From CAZQYC01 sp964597495 (GTDB lineage Bacteria; Pseudomonadota; Gammaproteobacteria; Steroidobacterales; Steroidobacteraceae), in the NCBI GenBank assembly GCA_964597495.1, contig CAZQYC010000001.1, positions 62,001 to 126,000 of the forward strand: a stretch of 64,000 nucleotides of DNA. The letters run 5' to 3'. The number at the start of each line of letters is the position of its first letter. Position 1 is the first letter of the stretch. The translations under genes were made by a program, and so were the position numbers. Shown piece by piece: positions 8,003 through 16,600 of this stretch. The notes under the pieces were generated by a model. It did not search any database, was not told the DNA's origin, and saw only the letters and a program-made list of their open reading frames with translations.

Positions 8003-8194
8003 ATGTCCACTACTGCCGAGTCCCTTCCGCAACTTCGGTTCGAGATTTCCGAAGTCGCGCATATTTTGCGCTTGAGCCGCGCAACTCTCTACGAGCGTAT
8101 CCGAGACGGGAAGATCAAAACACAAAAGGACGGCAGGCGGAGCTTTGTCACGGCGAGCGAGCTGCAACGATACGTTTCCTCAGCAGGCAACTAA
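8003..8194 (+). CDS. Small helix-turn-helix protein (excisionase/AlpA-like)
   Basis: 63 residues from the ATG at 8003, which has GGAGG 6 bp upstream (7993-7997). The core ISEVAHILRLSRATLYERIR followed by DGKIKTQKDGRRSF is the winged helix-turn-helix pattern of the excisionase/MerR-like HTH_17 family, with a closing helix VTASELQRYV. Such proteins bind DNA as recombination directionality factors or small regulators. It is the first gene inside the inferred left ICE end and is read inward, which fits an Xis role, though a second AlpA-like gene lies at 60774-61004. The 200 bp after it hold nothing recognisable. Confidence 0.65.
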   Translation: MSTTAESLPQLRFEISEVAHILRLSRATLYERIRDGKIKTQKDGRRSFVTASELQRYVSSAGN

Positions 8195-8397
8195 GCCATC
8201 TCGTGCACCCGTTTCTGACGCCGAGATGCGCAATCGTTTGCACGCGCCGCGCGGGCCAGAGTCCTGTGCGAATATGCGTGAGCGACAGCGACTCTCGCCG
8301 CTGAGCAACAAATATCTTGAATATAGAATTGGCCTACAACTGCACCACAATCTAGAACGACAAAGACTTTGCGCGAGCTGTTGTGTCTAAGCTTGGG

Positions 8398-10887
8398 TCA
8401 TCCGCCTGACGCCGCGCCTGGAGCCCTCCACAACATCGATCGCATCAGCCCTAGCGCATTCCCCTCAACCGATTGCACCTCCGCAGCATGCTCAATGCGG
8501 CTCCATAATTTGCGCTGCAAAGGCGATGGTAAGGACCGCAACCACAAGTCCGCTTCGATTGGCGGAATTTCTCCGTTACTCGACAGTTCAATCTTAAAAC
8601 TAAGTAGGTCGATTTCTGCGGGCCAGGGCAACGCCGCAGGTCCACTTGCCTCTAAAAGCAGAAACATGCGAGTTGAACGTGAAGCCAGAGGCCTGCACAG
8701 AGTTTCTGCAATGTTGTCTATAAGGCGTGGGGCGTACACACCCACGTCCGATAAGTTGGCAGTCCTGAGAACGACAACATCACACTCATCATCAACAAGT
8801 ACAGGATCAAGTACCCGAGCGTCAATCAAGCCCACACCTATATCCACAACGCATACCTTTCTTTCGGCGAGCGTACTTCCGATTCTTGCTCCCAGGTATT
8901 GCGCTCCCGCTCCAGTCAGTACGACCGGCAATCCGAGATCCCGCGCGACACTCAATGCCGTCGAGTAAAGATTGGCTACCTCATGTGTCATGCCAACCGA
9001 TCCTAGGATATCTGTTAGCCTTTCTTTTCCCGGAAGCAGATGAGTGACGGACAATCTTTGCCCGGCTATACCCGGTGAATCGGCGATTTTTTCAATGCTA
9101 CCGTGCTCCTTTCGAGCGGGAGCGAGGAGCTCTTGCCACAGTGCTAACTGACCAAGTACTTCCGCTTCGTGCTCTTTTGCTTGATCAAACGCTTTTCGAA
9201 TTGAAGTGCGGATATCTTTGATGCGCCCTTCAGTTTGTTCTTTCAGCTTTGTAAGACGATCGTCTTGAATTTGAATATCTTTGCGAAGCATTTCCAGTGA
9301 GTTGCGTTTCTTCGCAAGATTGTCATCCAGCTCTGCAACAGCCTGCTGCTTTCGCAGTTCGATGTCTCTTTGCACTGCCGATGACTTCATCACTTCTGAG
9401 ACTAATTCCTCATAGAATTCATCGGTCGAAGCAAGCGTTGCCAGACTATCGGAAATTCGGCGGCGACTTTCTTCCGTCAAAGAAACGTCAGCGACATTCA
9501 GCAACCCCGATAAGTCGCTAATTTGCTTCTTTGTTAGCCCTGTTTGTTTGCGGTCAACAAGGCTCTTAAGGAATCGTCGCGCCACAACGGAAACGGGTGG
9601 GCATTCGTATATTGCGTCTGGATCCGGCAGAGGTCCTGATACGTACGCTGCCTGAGTTAACTCCATTCCAATTAGTGATTGCCAACTATCGAAAGTCCAG
9701 GTGAAGCCCGGAGCTGACAAGTTGGAAGAACCCTCCCCACGCGGTCGAATACACAATCCATCGGCAAGCACGAATACAATCATTTTTCCCTGAAATCCTT
9801 GCGCTCGATCACGCAACCATTCACGAATGGCATCCTTTTGATCAGATGCATATGGTACATACATCACTCGAAACAATTTGTCACCGAAGTCGATCACCCG
9901 TACTTTTATTGAACGAGGCGTTTTGAAGAACTCGACGCGATATGCCTCGGCAACACCTGGGATTGGCACGGGAAGACCAGCGTCAGCATGCAAAATGACA
10001 CGCCCTTCATCTGGCACAACATTGCGTAAGTCATCTTCAGACAGTGAGAACGCCCCACTATTACCGATGAAGCACAGTACGTCGAGAAAAAATGGACCCG
10101 TCCCAACATTTCGTGACGGAGTGCAAACAACGTCAAGCGACAGATAATCCACGTCAACGTCTCGTACAATCAATGGCGGCGCTTTCGCTATGAAACCCTG
10201 ACGTATTGAGGTACTTGAACGCCGAGCGACTTCACTATGGACTCTCGAGATTTCATTCCACGCTTCGTCTTCAATAGTCAGGCCTGCTAGAGCTGTGCGA
10301 TCGCCTGATCGAGCTGCTTCGGCCAGTATCGCAGCATCTCGTAGCGTCCTGTCTGGGATATCCGTCGCTGATCGGACGCCAACGGCCCATTCGGCGTACG
10401 CGATTGCCACCTCCGGTGTCAGCGTCGCGCCAGCGTCAAGCTCAACATTCACCTCGCTCGTTTCTTCCAAAGCATCCTTCTGTGGCGAAGTCTCAGTTCG
10501 CAAAAAATCAATCCAGTCAGCTGGCGGGGATACCGAATAGAGCTCCAGTAATCCGCTGCGCGCGAGCTTATGCGTTTCGTCGTCCGGCAGTTCTAGACTG
10601 TAGGAATCCATCGAACGAAAGTAGCTCAAAAGATTGGTCTGGTAATGCGCCAACTCTTCACTTTCTTGATGACGCAGCCAATCGCCGAAGATCGCCTGCG
10701 CAGCATCCGAGAACCTGACTAAATGCATCAGCGCCTCGTTGAAATTGCGCGGAAGGTTCTGGAGCTTTTCCCTTTTCATGATCAGCATTTTCTGCCGTTC
10801 CTTGAAGAATCGCTTCAGTTCTTCTTCAGTAATACCCTTCCGAAGAAGCCACGTTAACCGCTCCGGATTAACTCCGAGATATGTCAT
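8398..10887 (-). CDS. druC: Druantia type I protein DruC (probable)
   Basis: 829 residues from the ATG at 10887, which overlaps the preceding stop as ATGA and has GGAGGAG upstream. No enzymatic motif is recognised. A basic N-terminal helical part (KGITEEELKRFFKERQKM) leads into a mixed region, a strong coiled coil at about 515-600 (KKRNSLEMLRKDIQIQDDRL) and a C-terminal alpha/beta domain (LPVVLTGAGAQYLGARIGST). Assignment to DruC rests mainly on position: it follows DruA and DruB in a cluster with DruE and DruD. It is the last gene of the defence operon. If it is not DruC, it is an unnamed large subunit of the same operon. Confidence 0.6.
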   Translation of the reverse strand: MTYLGVNPERLTWLLRKGITEEELKRFFKERQKMLIMKREKLQNLPRNFNEALMHLVRFSDAAQAIFGDWLRHQESEELAHYQTNLLSYFRSMDSYSLELPDDETHKLARSGLLELYSVSPPADWIDFLRTETSPQKDALEETSEVNVELDAGATLTPEVAIAYAEWAVGVRSATDIPDRTLRDAAILAEAARSGDRTALAGLTIEDEAWNEISRVHSEVARRSSTSIRQGFIAKAPPLIVRDVDVDYLSLDVVCTPSRNVGTGPFFLDVLCFIGNSGAFSLSEDDLRNVVPDEGRVILHADAGLPVPIPGVAEAYRVEFFKTPRSIKVRVIDFGDKLFRVMYVPYASDQKDAIREWLRDRAQGFQGKMIVFVLADGLCIRPRGEGSSNLSAPGFTWTFDSWQSLIGMELTQAAYVSGPLPDPDAIYECPPVSVVARRFLKSLVDRKQTGLTKKQISDLSGLLNVADVSLTEESRRRISDSLATLASTDEFYEELVSEVMKSSAVQRDIELRKQQAVAELDDNLAKKRNSLEMLRKDIQIQDDRLTKLKEQTEGRIKDIRTSIRKAFDQAKEHEAEVLGQLALWQELLAPARKEHGSIEKIADSPGIAGQRLSVTHLLPGKERLTDILGSVGMTHEVANLYSTALSVARDLGLPVVLTGAGAQYLGARIGSTLAERKVCVVDIGVGLIDARVLDPVLVDDECDVVVLRTANLSDVGVYAPRLIDNIAETLCRPLASRSTRMFLLLEASGPAALPWPAEIDLLSFKIELSSNGEIPPIEADLWLRSLPSPLQRKLWSRIEHAAEVQSVEGNALGLMRSMLWRAPGAASGG

Positions 10888-12428
10888 GGGAACTCCTCCA
10901 GTTCTTTTGTTAGCGCTCGCACATGCGGCGAGAACTTTGGCTCCCACGCAGCTGTGATTAGCCGTCGAAAAACATCATCGTTGCTAAGTGAATTGGGGAC
11001 ACGCGTTATTAGTTCGGAAGTTGCGTTACGAATACACGATATAGAAAGTAACCATCGAGCGCGCGCGCGTAGACGGTGAATGATTTTGTCAGAAACAACT
11101 TGGCGGGCTGGTGATCTTGCAGTTGCTTGCCACCTCGCGACACCCAAGTTAGCTGCAGTGATCTCGGTGCCAGGGACAAGCGTTACCTCGGTAGAGAATA
11201 CGTCCGACGGCACTTCAATCTTTTCGCCATTCAGACGAAGCAGTTCGCCGACTGCTGGTGCGCTCCACTGCAACCGCAATGTGGCTGATCGCGAGTTGCG
11301 CGATACAAGATCCACAATATGTTCCTGAAGAGCGAACAGATTAGGCACGGCCTTCTCGTCGCACATAATCGCGAACACTGGTGGTCGATCGCGATGTTCT
11401 CTGCAGATTTCGAATTGTAGAAAATCGCTACCGTTCGCACGTACAGTCCAACAACCAGGCAACACGTTTTTCCACTCAGCGTAACTAGTATTACGCATGT
11501 GCAGCATGCATCGTAGAGTTTGTGTTTCGACAATTTCTAGGTCGACCGGCTGGTCCGTGCGCAACACTATTAATTTGGTATCTTCGGAAAAGACCAGTGA
11601 GCTATGAGATGTCACACGAATTGGAAATGGTCGCTCAATCCAGACGCGAGCACGTGGCAAACTTATGGGTCTCTGAAGCCAATCCCTAAGCTGCGGAATT
11701 AGATCTGAATCGCACTCGCGCGGCAATTCCACCAAAAGCACAATCCAACCACCAACAAGAGCGCGCCGCTCGCATGTCACCTTCGCAGACGGGACGCGAG
11801 CTTGGAATTCGGGGTTTCTCGTGATAACCCACACTGATTCGCCCAGTCGGATGCGGACCGCAGGCCCTAGTTGTTTACCAGGCGAACGCGTTGCGTCAAA
11901 GAGATTGATGCCGCTCTCAAGTGATGCTGGACCAAGGTCGAGCCTAGCAAGATAGTCGATTGACACCTCTCCATCGGCAGAAATATTCCATTGACCGTCT
12001 GCAAGTGCAAAGGTAACTAAGTGACCATTTTCCAGATGCTGATACGACAAGCGGCGATTGGCGCTCGCACTTGTAACATCGATGTGCCCCATCCACTTAA
12101 TACCGCTGTTGGTTGCGGGAAACCATAGCGACAACATCGGTCCGGACGCGGCTAGTTCAAAGAAGAGCTCAGTAGCATCCAAACCGTTCGTTTTCTTTTC
12201 ATTTACCCCAGCTTGATGTCGTCGACCTGTAAACGCATAGGTACCACCGAAATAATCTTCGCAATCTGGATCAGCCTTTCCTATCGCATGCGCGAAATGC
12301 ACAGAGTTTTGAGCACCATCACGCAAGCCAACAGGGGCAAAACATCGTTCACACCGGTAACGACGGCCACGCAACGCGAAATTCGCAGCTACTTTTTCAT
12401 CGGTCGCACAGTCAATTGCGGTCTGCAC
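10884..12428 (-). CDS. druB: Druantia type I protein DruB (probable), zinc-binding N-terminus
   Basis: 514 residues from a GTG at 12428 with GGGAG 9 bp upstream. An ATG at 12488 is in frame but lacks a ribosome-binding site and would lengthen the overlap with druA from 17 to 77 bp. The N-terminus has a CxxC...HFAH...C arrangement (RYRCERCFAPVGLRD, then HFAH and DPDCEDY), like the zinc-binding part of CoiA-like proteins. The rest is beta-rich with no known catalytic motif. Its role in Druantia is not established; it is named by gene order next to DruA. The gene ends in an ATGA overlap with the next one. Confidence 0.6.
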   Translation of the reverse strand: MQTAIDCATDEKVAANFALRGRRYRCERCFAPVGLRDGAQNSVHFAHAIGKADPDCEDYFGGTYAFTGRRHQAGVNEKKTNGLDATELFFELAASGPMLSLWFPATNSGIKWMGHIDVTSASANRRLSYQHLENGHLVTFALADGQWNISADGEVSIDYLARLDLGPASLESGINLFDATRSPGKQLGPAVRIRLGESVWVITRNPEFQARVPSAKVTCERRALVGGWIVLLVELPRECDSDLIPQLRDWLQRPISLPRARVWIERPFPIRVTSHSSLVFSEDTKLIVLRTDQPVDLEIVETQTLRCMLHMRNTSYAEWKNVLPGCWTVRANGSDFLQFEICREHRDRPPVFAIMCDEKAVPNLFALQEHIVDLVSRNSRSATLRLQWSAPAVGELLRLNGEKIEVPSDVFSTEVTLVPGTEITAANLGVARWQATARSPARQVVSDKIIHRLRARARWLLSISCIRNATSELITRVPNSLSNDDVFRRLITAAWEPKFSPHVRALTKELEEFP

Positions 12429-13614
12429 GAAGTTCCGCTCCCGAAGTCGGCTGGGGTGCTTCAGTACCCGCAATTGATCGCCACACATCTTGGCGTGTTA
12501 CTAACCGGTAACTCTGATCTCGTGCTGCGCGCGGTTGAATCCATCGCACAAGTGCGAGCGACATCACTTCTTCTGCGGTGCGTAGAGATTTGTACTGAGC
12601 GCGTTTGCGCTCGCCCTTCAAAACCAATTTCGCGTTGTCCGCTAGTGTGCAAATAAACACTTCTCTCCTGAGACCATGCTTAAGCAGCTTCGGGTCAAGC
12701 CCTATGAGTTCCAGCGCACGCCTAATAGTCCGAAGTCGCCAATTTGGCCCCTGGCCATAACCATGATTTCCTGCGTATGCGTCTTTCTTGGACCTGAGAA
12801 ATTCGCGCATGCTTTCAAAAAGGCTATCCGGAAAATGAAAGTGGCCGTATCCTGTTGTGAACCCAATTTCTTTAAAGTAGAGCTGACCGTCAAGCTTAAG
12901 TCGGTTGTATAGCGACGACCTGCCCAAGGACGAAGTTGTAGTTACGGCGACCAACTGTGCCTTTTTGGCCTTGCGAGAAATTATTCCACGCGTCTTGTTA
13001 TATCGTGCCCGAAAGGCATTCACGACCTCTTGAGTTCGTACGAGACTCGCGACGAGTTTTCCGCCAAGCAGCTTGTTGTAAGGAGGAACCGCTCCCAAGA
13101 CGTAGGCGTCTAATGTGTCGACAAGTCGTTTACCACGATCCTTCCCGGTCCAACCAATCTCTTCGTCCCTCGCCTTCAAATTGAAAACAGGGTCGCCCAG
13201 CGCAAACAACCCCATAAGCTTTCCGTTCGAATCATCCCATACAAGAAATCGCAGCCTACGGCCGAAACCCTGCGAAACGGGAACACTCCAGAGTAGACAG
13301 GCAAGTCGAAATAATTCCGACTGCCAGGTCGATCCGCTGATGAGCTCAAGGCGTACTCGAATTCTCTTAACGTCGATGTCTGCCCCTTCAGCAAAATATC
13401 GAGATAGCTGCGGCCATACCTTTTTGACAAACGGCAATTCCTTGCGCAAGCGCGCCATACGCTGTGGTAAGTGGAGTGCTCTATATGCGGCTTTGTCGAG
13501 GCTCGGTGGCTGCAATCGTCCATCATCATCCCGAGTGAAACCCGCCGCTCGTAGGTGCGCGCGCACCTGCCGCTTCAGTTTCGCCTCGTCAAATGGAATT
13601 CGAATCAGTCCCAC
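12412..13614 (-). CDS. druA: Druantia anti-phage protein DruA (DUF4338)
   Basis: 400 residues from a GTG at 13614 with AAGGAG 8 bp upstream. The DUF4338 signature is clear: RLRFLVWDDSNGKLMGLFAL, DEEIGWTGKDRGKRL, LDAYVLGAVPPYNKLLGGKL and LVAVTTTSSLGRSSLYNRL. DUF4338 is the DruA protein that marks Druantia type I anti-phage systems. Its biochemical activity is not known to me from sequence. It starts 12 bp after druE and overlaps druB by 17 bp, so the genes are translationally linked. In the first described type I loci druA comes first; here it follows druD and druE. Confidence 0.85.
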   Translation of the reverse strand: MGLIRIPFDEAKLKRQVRAHLRAAGFTRDDDGRLQPPSLDKAAYRALHLPQRMARLRKELPFVKKVWPQLSRYFAEGADIDVKRIRVRLELISGSTWQSELFRLACLLWSVPVSQGFGRRLRFLVWDDSNGKLMGLFALGDPVFNLKARDEEIGWTGKDRGKRLVDTLDAYVLGAVPPYNKLLGGKLVASLVRTQEVVNAFRARYNKTRGIISRKAKKAQLVAVTTTSSLGRSSLYNRLKLDGQLYFKEIGFTTGYGHFHFPDSLFESMREFLRSKKDAYAGNHGYGQGPNWRLRTIRRALELIGLDPKLLKHGLRREVFICTLADNAKLVLKGERKRAQYKSLRTAEEVMSLALVRWIQPRAARDQSYRLVTRQDVWRSIAGTEAPQPTSGAELRADRN

Positions 13615-13626
13615 TACCCAGACTCC

Positions 13627-16600
13627 TTATGTAGGTAAATTACCAATGCATGATGGAAAATCTTTCTCAACTTCGAACGCACTGAATACCGTTCCTCCAG
13701 CAAAGCTGGCGGGATATGCTGTAGGGTCCAGCAGTGACGGCGCGGCAAAAATGCGAGCATTTCGGTCAGCCCGAGTGGCGGCCAGACCACCGTCAGGAAT
13801 TGATGCGACATCCCACCCGTCGAGCTCCATTGCAGATTGAATGGGCGCAAGCACTCTTCGCTGCGTGCTTGCATCAAATAGTGATGGTGGACTATTGGTT
13901 CTGAAGTAGGCCGCTAGATCAAGCGCAAGAAATCTGTCTAGAGAATCGTGCGTCATCCTATTCGAATAGGTCCTCAGACACTTTGTACACGATGAGTCGC
14001 AGTCGCAATGCGAAAGGCGTTCCTGCAGTGCGGCGAACACGCTTTCGAAATCGTCGCCAATCAGACGTGAATATCCAGCACCTCCGGCTAGTGTGTCGTA
14101 AATGTAAACTTCGGCAAGCGCCGATCCCGAAGCAACTCTTTGTATACGATATCCGCACTGCAATTCGCGCGGGTCAACGTCAAGTTCGTTAGCAGCAGTA
14201 AGCGCGAGACCATTAGCTAACGAATTTAGTGCGGCTCGTAAAGGCGGCCAAGTTGCGGGACTATCGAGATCCTGGATAAAGGGTGAAACCAGCGGTGTTC
14301 GAAGAAGGAGTACATCAGTCCGAAACTCATATCCAAGAAAGACCGTGCGCGCAACGCCGTTGCATAATCGAGGAATTTGCTGACCTCTCCGTGAAACAAA
14401 ATAATAACGATCATGAGGATTTGTGAACGGTTGGCCACCCAGTGCAGTGTGTCCGCATTGTTCGCAGACCTGGAAACCCGTTGGACCACTCGCACCCAAC
14501 TCTCCGCGGTTCATGATAATCAACGGGACAAGCCGACCGTGAAGTAATCTTGCGGCCGATCCAAAGGGCCTATCAGCGCCAAACGCATCAGTACTGGCTG
14601 GCACGGGCAACTGAGCAACCGTCGTGTCGGTGATCGTTTGATCGTCGTCGAGTTCATCAATCGGCCGGCGCCCTTCAGGCCAGACAACCTCCGGTTGAAT
14701 TACAGTAACTAATTGGATCTGCGATATGGCACAAACAGGACAATCGCTGCCCGGCGACCCGATCGCTGGATCGGCGGTGTATAGACAGTTTGCGCACTGC
14801 AGATATTGGCTGGGCTGTGCAAACAACGGACGAGCCCGATTCACCTCCGTTTCTGGCAAGTCCGCAGTGACCGCACCCACTCGGTAAGTCTGCTTGTTTA
14901 CGACAACTAACCGACCAGGAGCATATTCGGACAACGCAATGTTGGCTCCTTGCTGTGGGCGCTCAAGGACTTGAACTTGTTGACGGCCGTCAAGTTGTTC
15001 AATTTGAAGTGCGACTAAATCTCGCGGGAAAGCATAGGCAGGAAGTACGCCACGAGCGAATAGGAACTCGATAAGTTGATCTTCGCCCTTCGGCAAGACA
15101 TTGCTTGCAGCAGGCACTCGATTCTCAAGTTCGGTTAGCAACGAGTCACGGCAGTCATCGGCTGTGAGTCGCGCCCCCGCAGGAAGCCATCTTTGAATTC
15201 GCGCCAGCGTCGCGACACCTGCTGGCTCATTGCGAAGCCACGCTGCCAACGAAGGTAAGCTTCCATCCCCTGTGCCGGTAAAGAAAGTGACTGTGTCTCC
15301 GAGTGCTGCGAAAACATTGCCGCCATTCCGGCGTACCACAGTGTCCTCAAAAAACTCCTGCAAAATTTCCGCGTACGCATGGCGTTTGACAAGCGCCGGG
15401 TTATCGATGTCGAGACCCGTCAGTCTCGGTGAACCCGCGATCAGTTCTTCAGGATGCTCGAAGAGATAAGAATCATGAGCATTATTCTGCGCGAAGGTTA
15501 CGACTGTGGAAACGGCACTCCCGCGGCGACCTGCACGACCAGCGCGTTGCTGATAGTTGTGCCGCGACGGCGGCATATTTCGCAAACCTACCGCAACCAG
15601 TGAGCCAATATCAATTCCGACTTCCATCGTAGTAGTACAACTCAGAACATCAATGCCTGATTCTTTGTTTATCAAGATATCGCGGAACCGTCGTTCATAA
15701 GATTCCGTCGTGGCCTCAAGGTCACCTAGGTCTCTATAGCCGAGCTGCGCCGTATGCTCTTGAACGTCCAAGGTCATCGGCGACTCAAGTCCATTGAGTA
15801 CGCGTTCCGCAGGATCTCGCCAAAACGCTTTTCGAGCTCTTAGATAGGCATCACCACCGATTGGCACTGGTATTACTCGGCTCGAACCACATGCGGCGCA
15901 ACAATCGCGAAAGGCCATTGGCGAGAGATAAGTACACGCGCCGCATCGAAACCATTCGCGTTGGATCGCAAGCTCTACACAAAGTCGGTCGGGCATCAAC
16001 AACCGCAGATCAGGTGAATCGCCAGGCTCCGTAAGGCCCTGCTGCAGAATCAATTCGAGCGCATTGACGTCGAAGTGTTGTCTAAAAGAATTCTTCTGCT
16101 TGCGTGTAAATCCAGATTTCGCGCCAGCCTGTGTTACTGGATACCCTGCGGCCAGTTCTCGCGAGCGACGAGTGACGAAAGGAGCGCGACTATACAAGGC
16201 AAAGTGTTGCAAACATCCTTGAGTCCAAACCGTCGTGAGGGCTTCCAAATCTGCGTCTGACAATTGAAGCGCAGCGGTCTGAGTCCTGATCGCGCTGCCA
16301 ACAGACTTCCGGGGTCGGACGTATCCGAGACCCAATGCATACAAGGAATAGAACCGGCTCCCGAGAACTCGCATCACATTCATGCGAAACGCCTGTGGGC
16401 TCGCCGGCTCCCATGGATCGCTCAACGCACTATTGAGATTGCCTCCGTACAACTCATTGAAAACACGCAGATGATCCTGAAGAAGCTCTGCGTCAGCGCC
16501 GTCGAAGAAGCGAAGCATTTCCGCAGAGACAACCGATACATAGGCAACATAGAGCGCAGAATCACTGAGGCGAGCTTCCCTATTAAGGACGCGCAATTTG